From Ereboglobus sp. (GTDB lineage Bacteria; Verrucomicrobiota; Verrucomicrobiia; Opitutales; Opitutaceae), in contig JARKRC010000056.1 of assembly GCA_029974595.1 (NCBI GenBank), positions 186,001 to 250,000 on the forward strand: DNA of 64,000 nt, written 5' to 3'. The translations under genes were made by a program, and so were the position numbers. Each line of letters starts with the position of its first letter. The first letter of the stretch is position 1. Positions 50,977-59,980 of the stretch are shown here, in pieces. The notes under the pieces are model-generated. The model made no database searches, had not been told where the DNA came from, and saw only the letters and a list, made by a program, of their open reading frames with translations.

Positions 50977-53900
50977 TTAAAAATCAACTCTGACGGTGAA
51001 AGTGAAGCTTCTGGGCGCGGCGAAGCTCCAGCGCAACGGAACGTGCACGGTGTTGCCATCCAAGTCCTTGTGAAGGGTTATCTCGTTGCCGAGTCCCGGC
51101 ACCCTTGCGGTGTCGACCTGCAGGCGCTGCACGATCATTTCGTATTTATCACGGAATGGATTGCTCACCCTGAGCGAGGCGGAGGTTCGCGTGCGCACGC
51201 CGAATATGCTTTTCCTAAATTGATATGAGACACTCATCGCCGAGGTGTTGATAGAAGGCCCAAAAACTTTTTCCGTGACGAGGGATTGTCCATCCGCGGA
51301 AATCGTGCGCAGGCGGGCTATCACGGCGCCGCTTTGGTAGCTGTAATTGCCTGAAACGCTCAGCCCCTTGAGCGGACCGTTGTGGAACTGATAACGCGCC
51401 ATGATGCCGAGTTTGTGCCTGCGATTGCCGAATTCGGAGGTGAGGTTGCTTATCTGGTCGTCAAGTGTATTATTAAGTGAATAGTAGATGGCCTCGAATA
51501 CCTGCCCATTTGTATAGACCGCCCCGCCGGGCCTGTTCAGCGCGGCGTTGGCATCGAGCTTCGCCATGTTGTAGGGCGCATCAAGCACGGTCTGCGGAAG
51601 CTGCGCAACATAACCATAAAATTCTTCCAGCCAGTCGACCAAGTCGGAGGCGACTTTTTCATTGTCAACCTTGTTGTAACTATAATTCAGCCTGATTTCC
51701 AGGCCCTTAAACGGCATGAAGGTTGCGTTGAGCTCATAGCCCTTTGCCTGGCTTTCTGACTTCATGCCATAAACGCCCAAATTGCCCTCCGCCGAAGTTG
51801 GATTGCGGCCAAGCTGCTTGTCGTAGAGTGCCTTTTGCTCTGGCGTGATAACGCCGTTGGCCGCGGTCAGGTCAATCCAGTCATCGAGTATGCGCACCCT
51901 GGGTGTTGTATTAAGAGTCTGCTCCGTGGCGAACGTCCCGTCCGGCAGCAGCACATCCATGATGAAGCTCTGATAGTTGGTCAGGTTGCCTCCCCTGTAA
52001 GTGAGCGCATTCCAAAAGCCGCCCCACTTTCTGTAGCTGTCCTTCTGGGTGGTGCTGTAGCCACCCAGACGAATCGACACCTTGCCCTGCAGGAATTCGA
52101 GGCGCACGCCGTAATTGAGATTGGTGGCATTCTGGGGTGAGGGCAGCTCGCCGTCGGGCAGCACGCGATCCGGGAAGGGGTCGCCGATATTGCCAGCGTA
52201 TCCGGCAAAAATGGACATGGTATGTTTCTTGTTCAAATGCAGCACGCCGTTGATTGTCGTGGACTGCCGCGTGGTTTTTTGTCTATCGAACAGCAAGGTG
52301 TCATAATATTCGAGATAGGTGGTGTTCACCGAGGCCGCCACGTCATCCGGCCCAAACTGCGGATCAAGCTCGCGAATGTCCGTGATGTCGCGACGAAAGC
52401 CAAGGCTTGTGACAAACCGGTGATTGAACCAGTAGCTTTGCAGGGCCGCGGTGTAGGAGCGCGTGAGGGTGCGCTTGACCGTGCTGTCGCCATTGTCCAA
52501 GTCGCCTATCGGCAGGAAGCCGACATAATAAGTGGTGCCGCCGATATCATACGGGGCGACGGGGCTCCAGTTGCCAAGGTGCCAGGTCGATTTGTCATTG
52601 GGATCGAAATAATTGATGCGCCGCAGGTCAGTGCTTCTCGCAACCCCCTCGGCGTCAATCCTGTAGGCGCGCTCCTCGTAGCGCAGGCGCTTCATGCGGG
52701 TGTTCCTGTCGTCGTAGGCAAGCGAGAGGTTATGACGCCCCCATTTTCCAAAATTGGGCGACCAGAGGAAAACGGTCGAAAATGCCTCCTGCTTGGGATT
52801 GTAGGTTTCCTTGCGCCATTTTGATATGGTGTATATGCGGCCTGAGAACTCGTCGTCCGGCCCCGTGGAGGGCAGTGGATCCATGTAGAAGGTGGGGGTG
52901 GGGTTGCGGTTGATATAGCGGAGATTCGTGTCGGTGTCGGACGAGCGGTAATAGGCGCAAAAATGCATGTTCGTCGCCAGTCTTTGCTCCAGCGTAACGC
53001 GAAAATCACGGTATTTCTGAAAGTAACGCGAATCGGGACCGGCATAGGAGTATTCATTAATGTCGTAGATATCAAGCGGCACATAGTTATTGTTGAGTGT
53101 GCCGATTTCGGGATCGCGCATGGATTGTATGCGTATGCCCTCGCCAAGCGGATACTGGCTGGGAGATTTGTTTCTGCCGCCGTAAAAGTAGTTGTTGGCG
53201 CTGGGATTGAACGTGGTGGTGCCCAGGACGGTGTTCGCGACAATCGAAAATTTGGCGGGATTGTCTGTATAGTAGAACAAGGAAAAATTGTCGGTCGGCG
53301 CGTTGACCAGCCCCTGCTGACGCTCGGTTCTGCCCATCTCGTAATCAGCGTAGATTGTCGTGTTCTGAAACGGCTTATAGGTCATGGTGACATACTGGAC
53401 ATTGCGCTTTTTATAAAAATATTCGCGGAAGCTTCCGGTTTTATAAGTGACCATCTCCGCGCGGATGCCGAGCTTGTTGCGGATGAGGACGGCTTGGTAA
53501 TCGAGCGTAAAACGCCGGTCGTCATACGACCCCAGGCGCAACTCGGCGCGGATTCTTGAACGACGGAGGTCGGCGGCGTCCCTCGTGGAATTCATAAAGC
53601 CGCCGGGGGCGCCATTGCCGAACAGGATGGCGTCGGTTCCCAGATAGATGTCGGTGCGGCTAATATTGAAATTATCAACTTCCCAATCAACGATCTCGTT
53701 GCCAACCAAGCGCGTCATTTGCATGCCGCGGACGCGCCCCATGTAGTTGGCGCGGGAGGTGCTCTCAAAAAGAAGGGGCGCAATATTATTGTCCGGCTCG
53801 AAATCTCCCAAGTCCAGCTGGGCGCTGGTGGTGAACTCCATCATGTCGCTCAAATCGGTGGCGCCCAAGTCCTCGAGCATGGCCTTTGTGAGGACATCCA

Positions 53901-54216
53901 CGTTTGCTGCCATGTCCTTCAAATCGGTCGCCAGACGGCCGCTGGAGATACTCATGGTTGCAAGATAGCCGTCACCATCCCTTTCCGTGACAATAAAGGG
54001 CGACATTTCGACAATTTCGTCGTCCCCGCCGGCTGTTTTTTCGCCGGTTGTGTTTCGGGCGTCGGTTTGTTGCGCAACTACTGCCGGCGAGGGAGGCGGG
54101 GTGACGGCGGACGCGGTTTGCGGATTCTCAGCGGGGGTAATGGCTCTTTGCGCATGGGCAATCGTGGCCGCGCCCATCAGGAGCAATGCGATCAGAGTTG
54201 TTTTTGTGCAGTTCAT
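50977..54216 (-). CDS. TonB-dependent outer-membrane receptor
   Basis: A 1079-residue receptor. The start at 54216 is preferred over 54318 because it begins the signal peptide (MNCTKTTLIALLLMGAATIAHAQ). A short proline-rich stretch and EIVEMSPFIVTERDGDGY (a TonB-box-like plus linker segment) lead into the plug domain (LKDMAANVDVLTKAMLEDLGATDLSDMMEF..., GTDAILFGNGAPGGFMN). A ~22-strand barrel follows, ending RSFTFTVRVDF with a terminal Phe. No SusD-like lipoprotein gene is nearby, as usual for Verrucomicrobia glycan loci. It lies between the GH35 and sulfatase genes on the same strand and most likely imports the oligosaccharides those enzymes trim. Confidence 0.9.
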   Translation of the reverse strand: MNCTKTTLIALLLMGAATIAHAQRAITPAENPQTASAVTPPPSPAVVAQQTDARNTTGEKTAGGDDEIVEMSPFIVTERDGDGYLATMSISSGRLATDLKDMAANVDVLTKAMLEDLGATDLSDMMEFTTSAQLDLGDFEPDNNIAPLLFESTSRANYMGRVRGMQMTRLVGNEIVDWEVDNFNISRTDIYLGTDAILFGNGAPGGFMNSTRDAADLRRSRIRAELRLGSYDDRRFTLDYQAVLIRNKLGIRAEMVTYKTGSFREYFYKKRNVQYVTMTYKPFQNTTIYADYEMGRTERQQGLVNAPTDNFSLFYYTDNPAKFSIVANTVLGTTTFNPSANNYFYGGRNKSPSQYPLGEGIRIQSMRDPEIGTLNNNYVPLDIYDINEYSYAGPDSRYFQKYRDFRVTLEQRLATNMHFCAYYRSSDTDTNLRYINRNPTPTFYMDPLPSTGPDDEFSGRIYTISKWRKETYNPKQEAFSTVFLWSPNFGKWGRHNLSLAYDDRNTRMKRLRYEERAYRIDAEGVARSTDLRRINYFDPNDKSTWHLGNWSPVAPYDIGGTTYYVGFLPIGDLDNGDSTVKRTLTRSYTAALQSYWFNHRFVTSLGFRRDITDIRELDPQFGPDDVAASVNTTYLEYYDTLLFDRQKTTRQSTTINGVLHLNKKHTMSIFAGYAGNIGDPFPDRVLPDGELPSPQNATNLNYGVRLEFLQGKVSIRLGGYSTTQKDSYRKWGGFWNALTYRGGNLTNYQSFIMDVLLPDGTFATEQTLNTTPRVRILDDWIDLTAANGVITPEQKALYDKQLGRNPTSAEGNLGVYGMKSESQAKGYELNATFMPFKGLEIRLNYSYNKVDNEKVASDLVDWLEEFYGYVAQLPQTVLDAPYNMAKLDANAALNRPGGAVYTNGQVFEAIYYSLNNTLDDQISNLTSEFGNRRHKLGIMARYQFHNGPLKGLSVSGNYSYQSGAVIARLRTISADGQSLVTEKVFGPSINTSAMSVSYQFRKSIFGVRTRTSASLRVSNPFRDKYEMIVQRLQVDTARVPGLGNEITLHKDLDGNTVHVPLRWSFAAPRSFTFTVRVDF

Positions 54217-54324
54217 GGTGGATTGGGTTGTAGATTTGTGCGGGTGGCGGGTGGAGGATTGGGATGCTCGCATGGGGTGGCTCAGGAGTTGGGAGGTTTT
54301 GGAAATTGGGGCTGGCAAACGCGG

Positions 54325-56700
54325 TCATTGCTTGCGCACGAGGGAGTCGCCGACGTAAACGCGGGCGTTTTTTATGCGCCCCGTGGCCTTGTCGTCACCT
54401 TGGCGCGGGACGTAGCGGAAGCCGGAGATTTTGCGGGGACGGACAAGGTCTATGATGAGACGGTGCGGGTGCGCAGGGCTGTTTTCGGTGTATTCCGTGT
54501 GCCAGTGCGAGGTGCTCTGGCCGTCCAGCGCGTTGTCCGCCGCGCCGTCCTCGGCCAGGCGTTCCTCGCTGTCGGCATAGACAACGTGCCAGCCGTCGAT
54601 GGGGTGCGGCGCGCCGTTGTCGTCGAGCAGTTCGATTTCCGCGATGGCGGCGCCGGGTTTACCGTCGTGCGCATCGAGGCTTTCGATGCAGAAATAACGT
54701 CCGCGAACGGGTTTGTTGAAACGGATTTCAACGGGCTTGGCGCCTTGCGGGAAGGCGCCCGTCCACACGGGCTTCGCACCTTCGAGGGCGGGCACATGCG
54801 CGCGCTTGAGATTGCGCGCAAAATCGAGGGCGGGGCGCAGTTGGTCGAGTATGGGCGTCGCGAGACCTGCGATTTGCGGAGTTTCCGGGCCAAGCAGATC
54901 GAAGATGATAATTTCGTTTTCGCCGGCGCGCAGCCAGGGGCCGGGAACATACATGGTTTGCGTGGGACCGATGTTCCAAAAGCGCCCGAGGCAATGTCCG
55001 TTGATCCAGAGGACGCCTTTGCCCCAGTTGCGCATGTCGAGCCAGGTGTCGGCTTGCGAGGGCAATGTGACCGTGGCGCGCCAGAAGGCGGGCAGGGCGC
55101 TCTCGCCGCCGGTGGCAGTTTCGTAATGCAATACGGCGAGTTGCTCGTCGTAGAATGGCAGCGAGTGGATTTGCCAGCCGGAGAGTTCCTGGGCTTTCGC
55201 CTTTGCGTTTCCGTTGCCGGCGTCCTTGGGCCTGAGGAGCACGGGGCCGGCGAGTCCTTTGCGGTCGTGCATCTCCTGCCCGAAATTAATGCGGCCAATG
55301 GCCTCCACGAGTATGTCGAGCGTGCTTTCCTTGTCGCGCGCCGGGATGTCAATCGTGGTGCTGGCGTAGCGGCGGTCCATCACGCCGATGCGTTTTCCGT
55401 CGAGAAACACAAAGCCAAAATCGGCGATGGCTTTTGCCGTGAGCGTGGCAGGGGGGCCGGCGGGGAGGGTGACACGATAAAGGATGCAGCCGCGGGGTTG
55501 GTTGAGGGTTTCGAGGTTGAGCGGGGCGGGGGCGTTTGCGGCGGCGGGCGGAGGGAGATTTTTGAAGAGCGGAGCGACTTGGGCGGCGACGGGAGCGAAG
55601 GTTTGGACGGGGTTGGCGGAGGGCGGTTCGGGGATGGTTTCGCCGGGGAGGAGGTGTTTGCGCATCAGCTCGCGCGTGAGGAAAAACTTTTCTGTTGTCG
55701 CGCCGTTTTCGCTTATCGGGGCGTCGTAGTCGTAGCTTGATGTGTCGGGTTTGAAGGGACGGTCGCAGCCGGACCAGAATCCGAAGGTGGAGCCACCGTG
55801 CGCCATGTAGATGCTGAACGATGCGCGGGCTTCGAGCATGTATTTGAGGTCGGCGAGATATTTGGCGGCGTCGCCGCGATGGTGTGGCGCGCCCCAAGTG
55901 TCGAACCAACCGGGATAAAATTCACCGCACATGAGCGGTCCTTCGGACTGGATTTCGCGCAACGCCTTGAAACCGCCCGCTGGATCGGAGCCGAAGTTGA
56001 CGACTTGGAACAATTCGGGGACGAGGCCGTTGCGCAAATGCTGCCGGGGATTGCAGCCGAAGAGCGGCACGTCGAAGCCCGCGTCGAGCATGGCCTTGTG
56101 CATGGCGGCCATGTAGGCCGCGTCCTTGCCGTAGAAGCCGTATTCGTTCTCGACCTGCACCATGAGGATGGGACCGCCGCGCGTGACTTGCAGCGGGCCG
56201 AGCACGCGACCCACCTCGCGCAGGTAGCGTCGCGCAGGCTCCATGAATCCGGGATAGGTCGAGCGCAGCCGCATGTCCGGGTCGTGCAACAACCACCACG
56301 GCAGGCCGCCCATCTCCCACTCGGCGCAGGCGTAGGGGCCGGGGCGCAGGATGACCCAGAGGCCGTGTTTTTGCGCAAGGCGGCAGAACTCCGCGATGTC
56401 CGCCTGGCCGCTCCAGTTGAACTCGTCGGGGCGCGGTTCGTGCATGTTCCAGAACATGTAGGCGCAGACGGTATTTAAGCCCATCGCACGGATCATTTGC
56501 AGGCGGTGATCCCAGTATTCGCGCGGGACGCGCGCGGCGTGCAACTCGCCGCAACGTATCTGGAAGGGCCGCCCGTCGAGGAGGAAGGCGTCTTCGCCAA
56601 TCTCGAAGCGATGCGCGGCTTGCGGCGCAGCATGGGCCAAGTGCGCTGCCAAGGCGAACAGAGAAATCAGGGCGGGCAAGGAGCGTTTAAGAAGTGTCAT
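54325..56700 (-). CDS. GH35 beta-galactosidase with C-terminal discoidin-like domain
   Basis: A 791-residue secreted enzyme. A signal peptide (1-24) precedes the TIM barrel. GELHAARVPREYWDHRL, FWNMHEP and LRPGPYACAEWEMGGLPWWL are GH35 signatures, with VENEYG (acid/base Glu186) and CGEFYPGWFD (nucleophile Glu260). Residues ~390-640 hold two beta-jelly-roll domains, including WINGHCLGRFWNIGPTQTMYVP. Residues ~660-791 look like an F5/8 type C (CBM32-like) module (ESLDAHDGKPGAAIAEIELLDDNG, DNALDGQSTSHWHTEY). It removes terminal beta-galactose from glycan side chains. It is the first gene of the minus-strand glycan cluster, with a near-consensus promoter about 90 bases upstream, and is 108 bases from the TonB receptor start. 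Confidence 0.93.
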   Translation of the reverse strand: MTLLKRSLPALISLFALAAHLAHAAPQAAHRFEIGEDAFLLDGRPFQIRCGELHAARVPREYWDHRLQMIRAMGLNTVCAYMFWNMHEPRPDEFNWSGQADIAEFCRLAQKHGLWVILRPGPYACAEWEMGGLPWWLLHDPDMRLRSTYPGFMEPARRYLREVGRVLGPLQVTRGGPILMVQVENEYGFYGKDAAYMAAMHKAMLDAGFDVPLFGCNPRQHLRNGLVPELFQVVNFGSDPAGGFKALREIQSEGPLMCGEFYPGWFDTWGAPHHRGDAAKYLADLKYMLEARASFSIYMAHGGSTFGFWSGCDRPFKPDTSSYDYDAPISENGATTEKFFLTRELMRKHLLPGETIPEPPSANPVQTFAPVAAQVAPLFKNLPPPAAANAPAPLNLETLNQPRGCILYRVTLPAGPPATLTAKAIADFGFVFLDGKRIGVMDRRYASTTIDIPARDKESTLDILVEAIGRINFGQEMHDRKGLAGPVLLRPKDAGNGNAKAKAQELSGWQIHSLPFYDEQLAVLHYETATGGESALPAFWRATVTLPSQADTWLDMRNWGKGVLWINGHCLGRFWNIGPTQTMYVPGPWLRAGENEIIIFDLLGPETPQIAGLATPILDQLRPALDFARNLKRAHVPALEGAKPVWTGAFPQGAKPVEIRFNKPVRGRYFCIESLDAHDGKPGAAIAEIELLDDNGAPHPIDGWHVVYADSEERLAEDGAADNALDGQSTSHWHTEYTENSPAHPHRLIIDLVRPRKISGFRYVPRQGDDKATGRIKNARVYVGDSLVRKQ

Positions 56701-56771
56701 TGGCGGCAGAAGATCGGGGCGTGAATTGCGGGCGGGAGGTGGCGAGGTGGATAAGGCGCAGGGTCTTTACC

Positions 56772-56827
56772 TTTTGAATAACTATCATTGTAGAGTGAGA
56801 AATTTGCATGTCAATATAAAATTTTGC
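56772..56827 (+). repeat. 56-nt direct repeat, copy 1
   Basis: It aligns without gaps to 57142-57197 at 45 of 56 positions. The best conserved parts are TTTTGAATAA...TATCATT and TTTGCATG(T/C)CAATATAAAAT. It contains the GH35 promoter on the minus strand. Confidence 0.7.
56787..56814 (-). promoter_or_regulatory. Promoter of the GH35 gene
   Basis: On the minus strand, TTGACA (56814-56809, perfect -35) and TACAAT (56792-56787, five of six) are separated by 16 bases, about 87 bases upstream of the GH35 start codon. Confidence 0.65.
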
Positions 56828-57141
56828 CTTTTTACTGAGAAAACCGGATCAAGGTTGGAAGAGCGCGTTTGGGGTCAAATGCTGCCTGGGTTGTTTTCCG
56901 GGCGCACCAGAGAGAAGTTAACCCGTGTCAGGACGAAGAAGAACGGGCTGTAGAATCAGGATGCGAGGATCGATGGCCGGGGCTTTTCATGGAGCAAGGT
57001 GGCGGGGATTCGTTTTTGAGCGTGTCCCAGCCCGATTTGATGCAGGCGTTGTCGTAGCAGTTGCCGCGGGCGGCTCATGCTTGCGAGCACGTTGTTCCCG
57101 GCGACCGGAACGTGGAGGGTGACGAAATGGCTGATTCTGCT

Positions 57142-57197
57142 TTTTGAATAATTATCATTCTTACATTATAATTTTGCATGCCAATATAAAATCTTGC
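57142..57197 (+). repeat. 56-nt direct repeat, copy 2
   Basis: The second copy of the element at 56772-56827, in the same orientation, 370 bases downstream and 49 bases before the LacI start codon. Conservation of the AT-rich block outside the promoter boxes suggests a binding site for the adjacent LacI regulator. Confidence 0.7.
57144..57172 (+). promoter_or_regulatory. Promoter of the LacI/GPH operon
   Basis: TTGAAT (57144-57149) and a perfect TATAAT (57167-57172) are separated by 17 bases, 74 bases upstream of the LacI start codon and inside repeat copy 2. Confidence 0.65.
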
Positions 57198-57246
57198 GTT
57201 AAAAGGAAGATATTTCAAAAATGAATCTCAAATAGATGTTCAGCGC

Positions 57247-58284
57247 ATGAAAAATTCCGTTTCCAAACCAAAATCCAAGACGCGGGGGCGCGCCACCATG
57301 CACGATGTTGCGCGGCAGGCATGCGTGCCGCTTTGCACTGTGAGCCGCGTGCTCAACAATGAACCCGGCGTCAATCCCACGACAAGGGAACGCGTGCTCG
57401 ATTTGTGCCGCCAGCTCAACATGCGTCCGCGAGCCTCCGCGAAGCGCAAGCACTTCGCGCTGGTCATCCAGAAAAAGGACCGCGAAAACACCGCCGGTTA
57501 CACGGCGATGCTGGCATTCCAGCTTCTCGCCGAGGTCTCGGCGCGCAAGATGGCGCTCTCGCTGTTCACGGAGGACGATTGCGAGACGCTCCAGCGCATG
57601 CTTTTTGACGGCATCATTGTCGTCACCTGGGATGATCCCACCATCGAAATACTCTCGACGCTTAAAAAAACGCCCATTGTTGCGGTCAATCGCTTCAGCC
57701 TCACGTCGCGTTTTCATATCGTGGGCTGGGATCACGCGGCGGAGGGGCGCACGGTGGCGGAATACCTGCTCAAGCTCGGGCACAAGCGTCTGGCATTTGT
57801 CGCCGAGCCGCCTGCGCACTGGCGGAGCACGCAAAACCGGCTGGAAAGCTACCGGGCTGCGTGCGCCGCTGCCGGATATCCGCTGGAGGACAACCGCGTC
57901 GAGCTGCTTGAGACGCGCGAGCAACTGGCGCTGGCCTTGGCGCGTATCATGGCCAGTGGAGCCGATGCCATCTATGCGCCCGGACAGGGGCGTCTTGGCC
58001 CCGAGGTGGCGCAGATTTTGCAGGCCAGCTTCAAGGTAAACATCCCGCAGGACATCTCGCTGGTGTGCGGCGAGCATCCCGGCTGGTCGTCGCTGTTCAC
58101 ACCGCCGCTGACCACAGTGAACGCGCCCCTCGAATTGCTCGCCCGCAAAAGCGTGGATCATTTGCTCGCCCTCATGGAAAAACGCGCTTCCACGCCGATC
58201 GAGCTGTTGCTCGACACGCCAATCATAGAGAGAAAATCGGTTCGCGACAGGCGCGGACTCCAGCTCCGATCCAAATCGGTTTGA
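57247..58284 (+). CDS. LacI-family transcriptional regulator of the 57-kb glycan cluster
   Basis: A 345-residue LacI/GalR regulator. After a basic N-terminal tail, the HTH spans residues ~18-45 (MHDVARQACVPLCTVSRVLNNEPGV), followed by the hinge and a PBP1-like sensor (~68-335), with IVGWDHAAEGRTVAEYLLKLGHKRLAFV and PPLTTVNAPLELLARKSVDHLLALM as typical segments. It is divergent from the GH35-led cluster and lies 23 bases upstream of a sugar symporter. A 56-base repeat occurs on both sides of the shared control region, so it probably regulates itself with the symporter as well as the GH35 cluster. The inducer is unknown. Confidence 0.9.
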   Translation: MKNSVSKPKSKTRGRATMHDVARQACVPLCTVSRVLNNEPGVNPTTRERVLDLCRQLNMRPRASAKRKHFALVIQKKDRENTAGYTAMLAFQLLAEVSARKMALSLFTEDDCETLQRMLFDGIIVVTWDDPTIEILSTLKKTPIVAVNRFSLTSRFHIVGWDHAAEGRTVAEYLLKLGHKRLAFVAEPPAHWRSTQNRLESYRAACAAAGYPLEDNRVELLETREQLALALARIMASGADAIYAPGQGRLGPEVAQILQASFKVNIPQDISLVCGEHPGWSSLFTPPLTTVNAPLELLARKSVDHLLALMEKRASTPIELLLDTPIIERKSVRDRRGLQLRSKSV

Positions 58285-58307
58285 CGCCGCACGAGCCTGC
58301 GCAACGC

Positions 58308-59723
58308 ATGGCAACGACACTCACGCCCCAAAATCTCCCCGGGCAGGCACATCCTGCACAACCGACCCTTCGCGAATTGTGCGGCTATTGCGCCGGCGCA
58401 ATCGGCTCCAATGTCAACTACGCGCTGGTTTCCACCTACCTTATTGTATTTTACACGGAAGTCGCCGGCTTGGCGGCGGCGACGGCAGGCACGCTGCTGC
58501 TCGTCGTGCGGTCGGTGGATGCGTTTGCCGACATCGCCGTGGGATCCATCGTGGACAACACCAAAAGCAAACACGGCAAGTTTCGCCCCTATCTGCTATG
58601 CGGCAGCCCGCTCATCCTTGTTGCCTGCGTATTGTGCTTTGCCAATCCATCGCTACCAGAAACCGGCAAACTGGTGTATGCCTACTGCACCTGCTTGTTT
58701 TGGAGCATTACCTACACGCTATGCGACATCCCCTACTGGTCGCTCACGCCAGCCATGACGTCCGTCTCCTCGTTGCGCACGCGCATTGTCGCCGCCTCGC
58801 GCACATGCGCCCAAGCCGGCTTCTGGATTGCCTTGGTCGGGGCGTTCCCGCTGATCCAATGGCTCGACGGACGCGATCTGCTGGGGCTGCGCGTGTCCGG
58901 CTGGCAGGCGGTCGGCGGGATGGCGGGGTTGTTGTGCGCGATTGGTTTTCTGGTGACATTCGCGAATGTGCGCGAACGCGAAACCGTGCCGCGAAAAAAA
59001 CGCCAGTCTCCCGCGCGCGTTTTTGCCCTGCTGATAAAAAACGCGCCCCTGCGCCGGTTGCTCGGCGCGTGTTTCATGCTGGAAACAACCATGTCCATGC
59101 GCGCCGCGATGGCCGTATATTATTTCAAGTATTATTACGGCAATCCGGGGTTGGTGCCGGTTTACATGGCCGTGTATTTCACGCCGCTGCTCGCCGGCTG
59201 CATGATCGCGCCCGCCGCATGCCGGAGGATTGGCAAGGTGACCGCCGTGCGTCTTCCCATATTTGTTTCCGGCGCGCTGACCATCGCGCTGTGGTTTGTG
59301 CGCGACGATGCTATCGTGATGCTGGTTTTTGTCGCGATCATCGGCCTGTTCGAAGGCATAAGCAACATCGCACGCATGTCCTGTCTCGCCGATTGTGTGG
59401 AATACGGGCAGCTATCCTGCGGCGAGCGCGACGAAGGCGCCATCAATGCGCTGAACATCATCAAGACCAAGCTGGCCGCCGGCACGGGAGGAGGCGCGTT
59501 GATAGGCTGGCTCTTAGCTGCGATTGGCTTTCAAGCAAACCAATCCCAGGACGCGGGAACGATGGGTGCGCTTGCGCTGGTGTTCACTGTTGTCATCGGC
59601 GCGGCCTTGATGCTGTCCATGCTGCCCATGCGTCGTTACGCTCTGAACGAAGCGCGATTCAATGAAATACTCGAAACGCTCGCGCAACACGACAAGCACG
59701 GATGCGAAACCGATGGTGGGTAA
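58308..59723 (+). CDS. GPH-family (MelB/XynB-type) sugar:cation symporter
   Basis: A 471-residue membrane protein with about 12 TM segments. It carries glycoside-pentoside-hexuronide family features: GYCAGAIGSNVNYALVSTYLIVFYTEVAG, the DAFADIAVGSIVDNTKSKHGKFRPYLL loop (cation site plus the RPYLL motif), and TYTLCDIPYWSLTPAMT. The start at 58308 is chosen 23 bases after the LacI stop; the open frame reaches further upstream but only overlaps the regulator gene. It probably imports a monosaccharide or disaccharide released by the cluster, coupled to H+ or Na+. A strong terminator lies 11 bases after its stop. Confidence 0.9.
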   Translation: MATTLTPQNLPGQAHPAQPTLRELCGYCAGAIGSNVNYALVSTYLIVFYTEVAGLAAATAGTLLLVVRSVDAFADIAVGSIVDNTKSKHGKFRPYLLCGSPLILVACVLCFANPSLPETGKLVYAYCTCLFWSITYTLCDIPYWSLTPAMTSVSSLRTRIVAASRTCAQAGFWIALVGAFPLIQWLDGRDLLGLRVSGWQAVGGMAGLLCAIGFLVTFANVRERETVPRKKRQSPARVFALLIKNAPLRRLLGACFMLETTMSMRAAMAVYYFKYYYGNPGLVPVYMAVYFTPLLAGCMIAPAACRRIGKVTAVRLPIFVSGALTIALWFVRDDAIVMLVFVAIIGLFEGISNIARMSCLADCVEYGQLSCGERDEGAINALNIIKTKLAAGTGGGALIGWLLAAIGFQANQSQDAGTMGALALVFTVVIGAALMLSMLPMRRYALNEARFNEILETLAQHDKHGCETDGG

Positions 59724-59734
59724 TACCATTTGCA

Positions 59735-59774
59735 AATAAATAGCCGCGGACGAAGCAGTCCGCGGCTATTTATT
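59735..59774 (+). terminator. Rho-independent terminator after the GPH symporter gene
   Basis: A perfect 17-bp stem, AATAAATAGCCGCGGAC (59735-59751) with its complement at 59758-59774, and a 6-base loop. The arms end in A-rich and T-rich tails, so it could work in both directions. Confidence 0.9.
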
Positions 59775-59818
59775 ATAAAAATATACATTACGGCGGGAGG
59801 CCGATTTTTTTACAACTG

Positions 59819-59952
59819 GCATTGCGAACCGGGTGAGATTCCTTCGATTTCAATGGAAGGTTTTCCAGCTTGGGCGTGGGGTCTTTAAAATTACCGGCAA
59901 CGCGCACGAGAAATAACATTCTGGAAATCAACATAAAATCATTGGGAGTGAC
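59819..59952. repeat. Intergenic repeated element, copy B (see 32413-32526)
   Basis: It shares an 18-base block (59819-59836) and a 51-base block (59902-59952) with copy A upstream of the sulfatase gene, separated by a somewhat longer unlike spacer. It ends 28 bases before the MFS start codon. Confidence 0.55.
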
Positions 59953-59980
59953 TGACGGGGGCGGATTGCGCATCGTCCGA

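Larger units (their letters stand above)
56701..57246. other. Divergent control region between GH35 and LacI genes
   Basis: 546 bases without a credible gene. It contains two copies of a 56-base element (56772-56827 and 57142-57197), a promoter for each direction, and about 310 bases in between with higher GC and no recognised feature. Confidence 0.6.

Noticed and set aside
53719-55740. 673-codon open frame on the plus strand
   Set aside because: It is antisense to the TonB receptor and GH35 genes; no domain or signal.
56830-57140. Gene remnant between the two 56-nt repeats
   Set aside because: The short frames there have no recognisable protein similarity or start context.
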